Translations under genes and position numbers: made by a program
Assembly (NCBI GenBank): GCA_002364755.1
Contig: DEZI01000021.1
Coordinates: forward strand, 124,001-188,000
Length of the DNA: 64,000 nt
Direction: 5' to 3'
Source of the DNA: Stenotrophomonas maltophilia
GTDB taxonomy: Bacteria > Pseudomonadota > Gammaproteobacteria > Xanthomonadales > Xanthomonadaceae
The notes under the pieces: model-generated
The model's input: only the letters and a program-made list of their open reading frames with translations
What the model was told of the DNA's origin: nothing
Databases searched by the model: none
Part shown: piece by piece, positions 1 through 7,272 of the stretch
Numbering within the stretch: position 1 is the first letter of the stretch
How the letters are laid out: each line of letters begins with the position of its first letter

Positions 1-1
1 C

Positions 2-388
2 ATCCGTTCGGTGGACCCGGACGAGAAGCGCCTGATCAAGACCCACAAGGTCGATGTCTACGACATGCGCTACATCGACGAGAACGGCATGAAGCGCGCC
101 GTGGAAGCGGCGCTGGCCGGCATCGACGGGAACACCCACCTGCACGTCAGCTTCGACGTGGACTTCCTCGACCCGAGCATTGCCCCGGGCGTGGGCACCA
201 CGGTGCCGGGCGGGGTGAACTACCGTGAGGCGCAGCTGGTAATGGAGATGATCGCCGACAGTGGGCGCATGGGTTCGTTGGACATCGTTGAACTGAACCC
301 GCTGCTGGACAAGCAGAACGCGACCGCCGAGCTGGCCGTGGACCTGGTGGAGAGCCTGTTCGGCAAGTCCACGCTGATGCGCGACTGA
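2..388 (+). CDS. rocF: Arginase, C-terminal part (5' end outside window)
   Basis: This is the last 128 residues of an arginase (ureohydrolase family), which hydrolyses L-arginine to ornithine and urea with two Mn ions. The visible part contains SFDVDFLDPSIAPGVGT, the family motif in which the DVD aspartates bind manganese and DP..APG forms the active-site loop. It also has the conserved C-terminal LDIVELNP stretch. The frame is open to the window edge, so the start lies outside; the GTG at 11 is internal. It is cytosolic by family. The symbol follows usual naming for arginases; agmatinase is less likely, but the substrate-specific N-terminal residues are not visible. Confidence 0.85.
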   Translation: MRSVDPDEKRLIKTHKVDVYDMRYIDENGMKRAVEAALAGIDGNTHLHVSFDVDFLDPSIAPGVGTTVPGGVNYREAQLVMEMIADSGRMGSLDIVELNPLLDKQNATAELAVDLVESLFGKSTLMRD

Positions 389-538
389 GTCCAGCCGTCT
401 GCGCCTGAATGGCTTCGGGGCCTGTTCACACTCGCTGCACGCGGCAGACGCCAGATTGCACGTCACGCAAGGGCATTCCACTTCGGGAATGTCCGAGCGC
501 GAAGAACCCATGTAGTGGCGAACCCCAGGAGAAAACCC

Positions 539-676
539 ATGAAGCGTGTCGTTGCCCTGATGCTGTTGTCGATGTTCTCGGTGGCCATGCTGGCTGGCTG
601 CAATACCGTTGCCGGCGCCGGCAAGGATGTGCAGAAGGCAGGCCAGTCGGTTGAGGATGCCGCCAAGGGCAACTGA
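539..676 (+). CDS. Entericidin A/B-like small lipoprotein
   Basis: A 45-residue protein with a signal peptide (MKRVVALMLLSMFSVAM) and lipobox LAGC, so it should be lipidated on the Cys near residue 21. The mature part is short and polar (NTVAGAGKDVQKAGQSVEDA), as in the entericidin EcnA/EcnB family. A good ribosome site (AGGAG) lies about 8 bases before the ATG. Entericidins are stress-linked envelope lipoproteins; in Enterobacteria they form an antidote/toxin pair. Here only one copy is present, so a toxin-antidote role is not supported. A strong intrinsic terminator follows, so the gene is probably monocistronic. Confidence 0.85.
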   Translation: MKRVVALMLLSMFSVAMLAGCNTVAGAGKDVQKAGQSVEDAAKGN

Positions 677-698
677 GCCCGGGGTGGTACCGAATGAA

Positions 699-726
699 AA
701 GGCCGGGACACTGTCCCGGCTTTTTT
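699..726 (+). terminator. Intrinsic terminator after entericidin-like gene
   Basis: The perfect stem GCCGGGAC/GTCCCGGC (702-709 with 713-720, 3-base loop) is followed by six T residues. It lies 25 bases after the entericidin-like stop codon. Confidence 0.9.
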
Positions 727-866
727 GTGTGCGCAGCTCAGCCCGCCGGTAGTGAACCATTCAAGCAGGTGAGCACGTTTTTCATGGCGGGTTGACTGTT
801 GTTCAACGCCCGGTGCGCGATGCTGCAGCCACGGTAAGAACGCCGTTGCAACCGAGGACTCCAGCA

Positions 867-1088
867 ATGAACAAAGACATCATTTCCGGCAAGTGGTCGC
901 AGCTCAAGGGCAAGGCCCAGGCCAAGTGGGGCGATCTGACCAACGACGATTTCGATGTGGCCGAAGGCAATGCCGAGTACCTGTCGGGTCGTCTGCAGGA
1001 ACGCTACGGTTGGGCCAAGGACCGCGCCGAGAAGGAAGTGAGCGAGTTCTCCGACAGCGTCCGCAAGGATTACCCGGACTTCAAGTAA
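867..1088 (+). CDS. CsbD-like stress protein
   Basis: A 73-residue hydrophilic protein beginning MNKDIISGKWSQLKGKAQ, the hallmark of the CsbD family (general-stress proteins of unknown biochemistry). The length matches the family (about 60-75 residues). The ATG at 867 was chosen because the CsbD motif starts there and GAGG lies about 10 bases upstream; an in-frame upstream start at 792 would add 25 unrelated residues. The second half (YGWAKDRAEKEVSEF) is charged and predicted helical. There is no signal peptide, so it is cytosolic. It neighbours another small stress-type gene but is separated from it by a terminator. Confidence 0.88.
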   Translation: MNKDIISGKWSQLKGKAQAKWGDLTNDDFDVAEGNAEYLSGRLQERYGWAKDRAEKEVSEFSDSVRKDYPDFK

Positions 1089-1128
1089 GTCCGTCGCGCT
1101 TCCCCCACAGCGCGCCCCCACAGCCCGG

Positions 1129-1153
1129 CGCCCGTACCGTGATGGTGCGGGCG
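1129..1153. terminator. Hairpin between convergent genes (possible terminator)
   Basis: CGCCCGTACC pairs with GGTGCGGGCG across a 5-base loop, midway between the CsbD-like gene and the convergent gene ending at 1168. There is no T-tract on either side, so termination is only suggested by position. Confidence 0.35.
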
Positions 1154-1167
1154 TCGTGCTGTCTGCC

Positions 1168-1995
1168 TCACCGTGCCGGCGGGTCGGGCACGTAGCGGTT
1201 GGGGAAGGCCTGCGGTTCGCGCGGCAGGCGCGAGCGCGGCTCCAGCGGGCGTGCGTCCAGCACGATGCCGCGTGCGCGCAGGTTGCGTGCGCTGTCGTAG
1301 CGCAGCTCCAGCACCTGGGCGGGGCTGAGGCTGGCGCGCTCGAATGCGGTGTCACGCACCTGCGAGGTCTCGCGCTCACCGTGGCCGGTGCCCAGTGCCG
1401 GGGCCGGAGATTTGGCCGCATGGCCTTCGGCATGGCTGGCGCTGCTGTCAGCGGCCGCTCCGGCCGCCGGGGCCGCGGGCGCCGGTGGCGGCAACTGCCG
1501 CAGGCGCGGCTCCGGGCGGGGCTGCGGGCGCCAGCGGTACATCTCGTTGAACACCGCGATGCCGATCACGCCCACGTTGTCCGGCCGCCCGGTGCGGCTG
1601 GCATAGCTGCCGCCGGGGCTGCTGAACACGAACTGGGCCACCTCGTCCTGGCTCTTGCGCCAGCCGGTGATGTCCGCGCTCTGGCCGGGGTTGAGCACGT
1701 AGCCGGTCTGCGAGGGGTTGGCGTCTTCGCCGGAAATGGCATTGATGCCGTCCACCGACAGCACCACCAGCACGCGGCGCTGGCTGTCGTTGGAAAGGCG
1801 CACCGCATAGCGATGGCCACGCTCGCCGGCTACCCAGCGCTGGCCATCGGCGGGGTAGCTGCGCAGTTCGGTGCCACGGTCGCGGTCGACCAGGCTCATG
1901 CGGACCGGGCCGTCCGGGGAGACCGGTGGCGGCAGCGGGGCCGGGCGGAAGCCGGCCAGGGGCAGGATCAGCAACAGGGGCAGCAGGCGTTTCAT
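1168..1995 (-). CDS. Conserved exported protein of unknown function
   Basis: A 275-residue protein with a signal peptide (MKRLLPLLLILPLAG) and no lipobox Cys, so it is probably periplasmic. Residues about 30-150 form a conserved domain (DRDRGTELRSYPADGQRWV, VLSVDGINAISGE, DITGWRKSQDEVAQF, GRPDNVGVIGIAVF) that I recognise only as a widespread family without known function. A Pro/Ala-rich linker follows (about 160-200), then an Arg-rich tail. The start was taken at 1995 because it begins the signal peptide; the longer frame adds 29 residues that look non-coding. The gene is divergent from trpS, 109 bases away. Confidence 0.7.
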   Translation of the reverse strand: MKRLLPLLLILPLAGFRPAPLPPPVSPDGPVRMSLVDRDRGTELRSYPADGQRWVAGERGHRYAVRLSNDSQRRVLVVLSVDGINAISGEDANPSQTGYVLNPGQSADITGWRKSQDEVAQFVFSSPGGSYASRTGRPDNVGVIGIAVFNEMYRWRPQPRPEPRLRQLPPPAPAAPAAGAAADSSASHAEGHAAKSPAPALGTGHGERETSQVRDTAFERASLSPAQVLELRYDSARNLRARGIVLDARPLEPRSRLPREPQAFPNRYVPDPPAR

Positions 1996-2104
1996 CGGGC
2001 GTCTCCAGCGGGGTTGGGTGAACAAACGCGCCGCAGGCCCTGACGGGGTTGGTCGCGGGCACGGTAAACTGGCCCTGTTCATCGAAGGTTACCCCCCCGC
2101 AGTC

Positions 2105-3400
2105 ATGACGACCCGAGTCCTTACCGGCATCACCCCCTCCGGCACGCCCCACCTGGGCAACTACGTTGGCGCCATCCGTCCGGCCATCGCGGCCAGCCGC
2201 GCGCCGGACATCGAGAGTTTCTTCTTCCTGGCCGACCTGCACAGCCTGATCAAATCGCAGGACCCGCAGCGCACCCAGCGCGCGACCCTGGAGATCGCGG
2301 CCAGCTGGCTGGCCTGCGGCCTGGATCCGGAACACGTGTGGTTCTACCGCCAGAGCGACATCCGCGAGACCACCGAGCTGATGTGGTTCCTCACCGCCAT
2401 CGCCAGCAAGGGCATCCTCAACCGTGCCCACGCCTACAAGGCGGCGGTGGACAAGAACCGCGAAGAGGGCGTGGACGAGGATGCGGGCGTCAGCGCCGGC
2501 CTGTTCATGTACCCGGTGCTGATGGCCGCCGACATCCTGATCTTCAAGGCCAACCAGGTGCCGGTGGGCCGCGATCAGATCCAGCACATCGAAATGGCGC
2601 GCGATTTCGCCCAGCGCTTCAACCACGTGTACGGCAAGGAGTATTTCCCGCTGCCGGACGTGGTGATCGACGAGCAGGTGGCCACCCTGGCCGGCCTGGA
2701 CGGCCGCAAGATGAGCAAGAGCTACCACAACACCATTCCGCTGTTCGTGCCGCGCGACGAACTGAAGAAGCTGGTGTTCTCGATCCTCACCGATTCGCGC
2801 GCACCGGGCGAACCGAAGGACACCGAGGGCTCGGCGCTGTTCCAGATGTACCAGGCCTTCGCCACCCCGGAACAGACCGCCGAATTCGCCAAGGCCTTCG
2901 CCGCCGGCATCAGCTGGGGCGATGCCAAGCAGCAGCTGTTCGAGCGCATCGACGGCGAGCTGTCGCCGCTGCGCGAGCGCTACAACGCGCTGATGGCCGA
3001 GCCGGAAAAGATCGAAGCGCTGCTCAAGCGCCGTGGCCAGCAGCTGCGCGAGCAGCTGGCGGCCCCGCTGCTGGAAGAACTGCGCCATGCGGTGGGCCTG
3101 CGCGACCTGTCAGGCGCCGGCGACATCGCCAGCGAGGATGCCGGCGTCGCCCGCGCGGCACCGCCGCTGTTCAAGCAGTACCGCCAAAAGGACGGCCGCT
3201 TCTACTTCAAGCTGACCGCCGGCGACGGCACGCTGCTGATCCAGAGCGAAGGCTTCGATTCGCCGCGCGATGCCGGCCAGCTGATCGCCGTGATCAAGCA
3301 GGCCGAGCAGGGCGACCAGCTGCAGAGCGAGCTGTTCAAGCTGGAAGCCGAGGTCGATGCCGTGCTGGCCGCGCTGGCGGTGCTGCGCGAAGCGGCCTGA
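2105..3400 (+). CDS. trpS: Tryptophan-tRNA ligase with C-terminal extension
   Basis: A class Ic aminoacyl-tRNA synthetase that charges tRNA-Trp. The HIGH-type motif is HLGN at residues 16-19, in the context TGITPSGTPHLGNYVGA, and KMSKS is at 202-206. At 431 residues it is about 100 longer than E. coli TrpS (334). The extra C-terminus (about 358-400) reads FYFKLTAGDGTLLIQSEGF, resembling a DUF1508/YegP-like fold, followed by a helical tail. I believe long TrpS forms with such a tail occur in other beta- and gamma-proteobacteria. The ATG at 2105 is where homology begins. GTAG repeats lie just past the stop. Confidence 0.95.
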   Translation: MTTRVLTGITPSGTPHLGNYVGAIRPAIAASRAPDIESFFFLADLHSLIKSQDPQRTQRATLEIAASWLACGLDPEHVWFYRQSDIRETTELMWFLTAIASKGILNRAHAYKAAVDKNREEGVDEDAGVSAGLFMYPVLMAADILIFKANQVPVGRDQIQHIEMARDFAQRFNHVYGKEYFPLPDVVIDEQVATLAGLDGRKMSKSYHNTIPLFVPRDELKKLVFSILTDSRAPGEPKDTEGSALFQMYQAFATPEQTAEFAKAFAAGISWGDAKQQLFERIDGELSPLRERYNALMAEPEKIEALLKRRGQQLREQLAAPLLEELRHAVGLRDLSGAGDIASEDAGVARAAPPLFKQYRQKDGRFYFKLTAGDGTLLIQSEGFDSPRDAGQLIAVIKQAEQGDQLQSELFKLEAEVDAVLAALAVLREAA

Positions 3401-3414
3401 CCCGTTCCGCCGAT

Positions 3415-3538
3415 GTAGAGCCGAGCCCACGCTCGGCTTTGCTTTTGTAGAGCCGAGCCCACGCTCGGCTTTGCTTTTGTAGAGCCGAGCCCACGCTCGG
3501 CTTGGCGGAAAAGCAGCCGAGCATGGGCTCGGCTCTAC
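3415..3538. repeat. SMAG (GTAG) palindrome array, three direct plus one inverted unit
   Basis: Three 24-base units start GTAGAGCCGAGC and end GCTCGGCT (3415-3438, 3447-3470, 3479-3502), spaced exactly 32 bases by TTGCTTTT linkers. A fourth, inverted unit ends in CTAC (3515-3538). Each unit is an imperfect palindrome, matching the SMAG elements known from S. maltophilia. The array sits directly after trpS, where the hairpins could stabilise the 3' end or stop transcription. Confidence 0.9.
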
Positions 3539-3600
3539 CCGACCACACCACACATGGCATGATGCCCACGCGCCCCCGGCGCGATGACATGGAGTCTGCG

Positions 3601-3897
3601 ATGGCCTGGTTGTCGCTGCTGCTGTTCCTGCCCTGGTTCCTGTTGCTGGGCAGCCTGTACTGGCTGTTTCCGCGCCAGCCGCGCACCGCGCGGCGGCGCC
3701 TGTTCGATACCATCACCCTGACGCTGGCCTTCGCCCTGAGCATCGGCTCGATGCTGTGGGGGTACCACATCGGCCGGGTGCAGCCCGGCGCCGGCCCGAT
3801 CTGGCCGCAGGTGCTGGCGGTGCTGTATGCCTATGGGGCGTTCCTGGCGGTGCTGGTGCTGGCCTTGCTGCTGCGGCCACGGTACCTGGCCCGGTAA
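3601..3897 (+). CDS. Small conserved membrane protein
   Basis: A 98-residue protein with three predicted membrane segments: MAWLSLLLFLPWFLLLGSLY, then a segment around LTLAFALSIGSMLWGYHIG, then a C-terminal segment around VLYAYGAFLAVLVLALLLR. The ATG at 3601 has GGAG 6 bases upstream; an ATG at 3589 would add MESA and cannot be excluded. I recognise no family with a known function. The gene lies between two GTAG repeat clusters and is probably transcribed alone. Confidence 0.65.
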   Translation: MAWLSLLLFLPWFLLLGSLYWLFPRQPRTARRRLFDTITLTLAFALSIGSMLWGYHIGRVQPGAGPIWPQVLAVLYAYGAFLAVLVLALLLRPRYLAR

Positions 3898-3922
3898 CCA
3901 TGCTCGACTGCACGCGCCCTCT

Positions 3923-3987
3923 GTAGAGCCGAGCCCATGCTCGGCTGATGTCTTGCAGAAAGCAGCCGAGCGCGGGCTCGGCTCTAC
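3923..3987. repeat. SMAG (GTAG) inverted pair
   Basis: Two palindromic units face each other: GTAGAGCCGAGCCCATGCTC at 3923 and its near-complement ending GGCTCTAC at 3987. About 17 bases separate them. The pair can form one long hairpin between the membrane protein gene and the metallo-hydrolase gene. Confidence 0.88.
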
Positions 3988-4080
3988 AGAATTGCCCCCT
4001 CCGACCAAAGCCGCATCGAACCGGCCCCACGCACGCGCCTACCATGGGGGTCTGTTCCTGATCCTGCCAGGTGCGTGCCG

Positions 4081-5013
4081 ATGACCGCCGATCCCAGCAT
4101 CCACACCATCGATACCGGTTTCCAGCGTCCCGACTTCGACGCGGCCTACCTCATCGTCGAGAACGGGCGCGCGGCCTTCGTCGACTGCGGCACCGGCCTG
4201 TCCGTGCCGGCCATGCTGCAGGCGCTGGCCGATGCGGGGCTGGGCGTGGAGGCGGTGGACTGGCTGCTGTTGACCCACGTGCACCTGGACCACGCTGGTG
4301 GCGCCGGCCTGCTGATGCAGCAGCTGCCGAACGCGAAAGCCGTACTGCACCCGCGCGGCGCGCCGCACATGATCGATCCGACCCGGCTGATCGCCGGTGC
4401 CACGGCGGTCTATGGCGCCGAGGAAATCGCCCGCAGCTACGGTCGCATCGAAGCGATTCCCGAGGCCCGCGTGGTGGTGGCCGAAGATGGCCACCGCATC
4501 GACCTGGCCGGCCGTGAACTGCTGTTGCTGCACACGCCGGGGCATGCGCTGCACCACTACTGCGCGTGGGATGCGCGCAGCCGCAGCTGGTTCACCGGCG
4601 ATACCTTCGGCATTTCCTACCGCGAGCTGGACAGTGCGCAGGGTGCCTTCATCTTCCCCACGTCCTCGCCGGTGCAGTTCGATCCGGAGGCGATGAAAGC
4701 GTCGATCCAGCGCATGCTGGGCTACGGCCCGCAGGCGATGTACCTGACCCACTATGGCCGCGTGCAGCAGGTGCAGAAGCTGGCCGACGACCTGTTCGAG
4801 CAGATCGATGCGATGGCGACGATCGGCCGCCAGTGCGATGGGCGCCCGGACCGCCACCGTTGCCTGCTGGCCGCGCTGCAGGCGCTGTATCTGGAACGTG
4901 CACAGCAGCATGGCTGCGCGCTGGACCAGGCCACGGTGGCCGAGGTGCTGGCGATGGACATCGAGCTCAACGCGCAGGGCCTGGCCTGCTGGCTCGACCG
5001 CATCAGCCGGTAG
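4081..5013 (+). CDS. MBL-fold (metallo-beta-lactamase superfamily) hydrolase
   Basis: A 310-residue member of the metallo-beta-lactamase superfamily. The zinc motif is THVHLDHAGG (residues about 66-75). Further ligands are the His in HTPGHALHH and the Asp in FTGDTFG (about 150-180), and a late His occurs in LTHYGR (about 223). There is no signal peptide, so it is a cytosolic hydrolase, glyoxalase II/RNase Z-like in fold; the substrate cannot be told. The ATG at 4081 was preferred over GTG 4075 because homology-like sequence begins there. The stop codon TAG is the TAG of an adjacent GTAG palindrome at 5010. Confidence 0.85.
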   Translation: MTADPSIHTIDTGFQRPDFDAAYLIVENGRAAFVDCGTGLSVPAMLQALADAGLGVEAVDWLLLTHVHLDHAGGAGLLMQQLPNAKAVLHPRGAPHMIDPTRLIAGATAVYGAEEIARSYGRIEAIPEARVVVAEDGHRIDLAGRELLLLHTPGHALHHYCAWDARSRSWFTGDTFGISYRELDSAQGAFIFPTSSPVQFDPEAMKASIQRMLGYGPQAMYLTHYGRVQQVQKLADDLFEQIDAMATIGRQCDGRPDRHRCLLAALQALYLERAQQHGCALDQATVAEVLAMDIELNAQGLACWLDRISR

Positions 5014-5033
5014 ATCCACGCCATGCGTGGATG
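5010..5033. repeat. SMAG (GTAG) unit that supplies a stop codon
   Basis: A single 24-base unit of the GTAGATCCACGCC type, with arms ATCCACG/CGTGGAT. Its first four bases overlap the end of the upstream hydrolase gene: the last sense codon is CGG and the next three bases, TAG, belong to the repeat. Confidence 0.88.
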
Positions 5034-5104
5034 ACGCAGGCCCGCGCCGTGATGTCACGACCACGTTACACTCGGGTGACTCCCCTTCCTGCCGTGGTAT
5101 TGCC

Positions 5105-6766
5105 GTGAATCCGATGCGTGTGTTGCTGCTGTCGTCCTGCCTCTTCGTCGGGGGCCTGGCCCATGCGGCCAACGACCTGCCCGGTGGCGGCATCGATCCG
5201 CAGGCACTGTCGCGTCACGTGCAGGTGCTCGCTTCCGATGAATTCGAAGGCCGCGCACCGGCCAGCGAAGGCGAAGAGCGCACCGTGCAGTACCTGATCG
5301 AGCAGTTCCGCAGCTACGGCCTGCAGCCGGGCGGCCCCGATGGCAGCTGGGTACAGCAGGTGCCGCTGGTGCGCGCGCAGCTGGACGGCCCGGCCAGGGC
5401 CAGCCTGCAGTTGAAAAAGGGCAAGCGCACGCTGGCCAATGGCGTGGACGTGACCCTGCAGAGCCTGCAGCCGCGCAAGCGCGTGCAGATCAACAACGCA
5501 CCGCTGGTGTTCGTCGGCTACGGCATCGACGCACCCGAACGCCACTGGAACGATTACAAGGACGTGGACCTGCAGGGCAAGATCGCCGTGGTGCTGATCA
5601 ACGACGCCGACTTTGAAGCCGATGCGCCGGGTGCGTTCGATGGCAAGGCGGTGACCTACTACGGCCGCTGGACCTACAAGTTCGAGGAAGCCGCGCGCCG
5701 CGGTGCCGAGGGCGTGCTGATCGTGCACGAGACCGCGCCGGCCGCCTACGGCTGGGCCACGGTGAAGAGCTCGGGCACCTCGCCGCTGTTCGACATCGAG
5801 CGCAGCCAGGCCGAAGCGATGGCCCAGCACACGCCGCTGCGTGGCTGGATGCAGCGCGAGCTGGCCGAGGCGATCTTCGCCGACGCCGGCCTGGATTTCG
5901 ACACCGAGAAGCGCAAGGCCATGCAGGCCGACTTCCGTCCGGTGGTGCTGGACAACGCGAAGCTGAGCGTGGATTTCGCGATCAAGCGCGAGCCGGTGGT
6001 GACCCGCAACGTGGTGGCCAAGCTGCCCGGCGGCGAGCATGGCGATGAGGCCGTGATCTTCTCCGCGCACTGGGATGCCTTCGGTATCGGCCAGCCCGAC
6101 GCCGAGGGTGACCGCATCCGCCATGGCGCCATCGACAACGCCACCGGCGTGGCCACCGTGCTGGAACTGGGCCGCGTGTTCGCCGCCGGCCCGCAGCCGC
6201 AGCGCAGCCTGTACTTCGTCGCCCTGACGGCCGAAGAGAAGGGCCTGCTGGGTGCCAGCTACTACGCCGCGCACCCGCTGGCACCGCTGGAAAAGACCGC
6301 CGCGGTGCTGAACATCGAAATGTTCAGCCCGGATGGCGCGACCCGTGACATCGCCTCGTGGGGCAAGGGCCGGGTGTCGCTGGAAGGCGACCTGGAGCGC
6401 GTGGCCAAGGCCCGTGGCCGCAGTTACAGCCCCGACCCGAACCTGGAAGCGGGCTTCTTCTACCGCGCTGATCACTTCGCCTTTGCCCGCCTGGGCGTGC
6501 CGGCCATCACCATCGGCCCGGGCCTGGACAAGCTGGACGGCGGCGTCCAGGCCGGCCGCGCGCTGCGCGAGAAGTACTTCGCCGACTGCTACCACCAGGC
6601 CTGCGACGCCTGGACCCCGAGCTGGGACCCGGCCGGCCACGCCGCCGACACCCTGCTGGTCTACGACCTGGGCGCCGAGCTGGCCAACAGCCGCCGCTGG
6701 CCGACGTGGCAAAAGGAATCGGAATTCCACGGCGCCCGCGAGAAGAGCGACGCCGCCCGCCGTTGA
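5105..6766 (+). CDS. Secreted M28-family metallopeptidase
   Basis: A 553-residue exported zinc peptidase (M28, aminopeptidase type). The signal peptide is MRVLLLSSCLFVGGLAHA. Next comes a PA-type inserted domain (about 130-260). The M28 core has ligands in FSAHWDAFG (His), IDNATGVATV (Asp) and LTAEEKGLLG (catalytic Glu, then Glu ligand), with a late His in RADHFAF. The start is GTG 5105, or ATG 5114 three codons later; neither has a convincing ribosome site and both keep the signal peptide. It would act in the periplasm or outside, trimming peptides. It is monocistronic and followed by palindromes. Confidence 0.9.
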   Translation: MNPMRVLLLSSCLFVGGLAHAANDLPGGGIDPQALSRHVQVLASDEFEGRAPASEGEERTVQYLIEQFRSYGLQPGGPDGSWVQQVPLVRAQLDGPARASLQLKKGKRTLANGVDVTLQSLQPRKRVQINNAPLVFVGYGIDAPERHWNDYKDVDLQGKIAVVLINDADFEADAPGAFDGKAVTYYGRWTYKFEEAARRGAEGVLIVHETAPAAYGWATVKSSGTSPLFDIERSQAEAMAQHTPLRGWMQRELAEAIFADAGLDFDTEKRKAMQADFRPVVLDNAKLSVDFAIKREPVVTRNVVAKLPGGEHGDEAVIFSAHWDAFGIGQPDAEGDRIRHGAIDNATGVATVLELGRVFAAGPQPQRSLYFVALTAEEKGLLGASYYAAHPLAPLEKTAAVLNIEMFSPDGATRDIASWGKGRVSLEGDLERVAKARGRSYSPDPNLEAGFFYRADHFAFARLGVPAITIGPGLDKLDGGVQAGRALREKYFADCYHQACDAWTPSWDPAGHAADTLLVYDLGAELANSRRWPTWQKESEFHGAREKSDAARR

Positions 6767-6810
6767 AGAGGGTGCCGGCCGCTGGCCGGCAACGCGGGAT
6801 AACGGAGGGG

Positions 6811-6895
6811 GTAGAGTCGACCGTTGGTCGACGCCGCGCGAAGCGTGGGTCCTGCACGTTAGAAGGCAGAGCAGTCGACCAACGGTCGACTCTAC
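6811..6895. repeat. SMAG-type inverted pair (GTAGAGTCGACC variant)
   Basis: GTAGAGTCGACCGTTGGTCG at 6811 is matched by its complement ending at 6895, with about 38 bases between the arms. The element is flanked by GTAG and CTAC like other SMAG pairs. It lies between the convergent M28 peptidase and membrane protein genes. A second small palindrome (GCCGGCC/GGCCGGC, 6774-6790) precedes it. Confidence 0.82.
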
Positions 6896-6905
6896 CGCGC
6901 CGGCG

Positions 6906-7205
6906 TCATCCGCGCCGGCGCAACAACGCCCACGCGCCCCAGCCACTGGCGGCGAGTACGACCAGATAGCACACCACCATCGTGCGTAGGCCCACCGGGT
7001 GCAGCACCCGGCCGCGTGGGTTGCTGCCCATCGCCATCGAGCTGTGGCCACTGCCCAGGTCGACCGACAGCTGCAGCACCAGTGCGGCAGAGAACACCAG
7101 CAGCGCCACCCCGAAGCCGATGCGCGGCCATGAGGCCTGCGCGCCGGGGCGGCGCAGCAGCCAGGCCAGTGCCGTGGCTGCGGCAAGCGCCGCCGCGATC
7201 CACAT
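6906..7205 (-). CDS. Small predicted membrane protein
   Basis: A 99-residue protein with three predicted membrane segments (MWIAAALAAATALAWLL; GFGVALLVFSAALVLQLSV; TMVVCYLVVLAASGWGAWAL). The start is uncertain: 7205 gives the first ATG after the upstream kgtP stop at 7273, while the frame stays open upstream and could begin at 7328 inside kgtP, giving 140 residues. No clear ribosome site separates these. It lies downstream of kgtP on the same strand with a 67-base gap, so co-transcription is possible. I know no functional family for it. Confidence 0.5.
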   Translation of the reverse strand: MWIAAALAAATALAWLLRRPGAQASWPRIGFGVALLVFSAALVLQLSVDLGSGHSSMAMGSNPRGRVLHPVGLRTMVVCYLVVLAASGWGAWALLRRRG

Positions 7206-7272
7206 CAGCGGCGACGCCGGAGACGCAGCAGCCACCGGCACTGCACCGGTGGCTGCGATCAGTACGGCGCCC

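Noticed and set aside
539..676. Toxin-antidote pair (entericidin A/B locus)
   Set aside because: Only one entericidin-like lipoprotein is present before a strong terminator, so no pair is supported.
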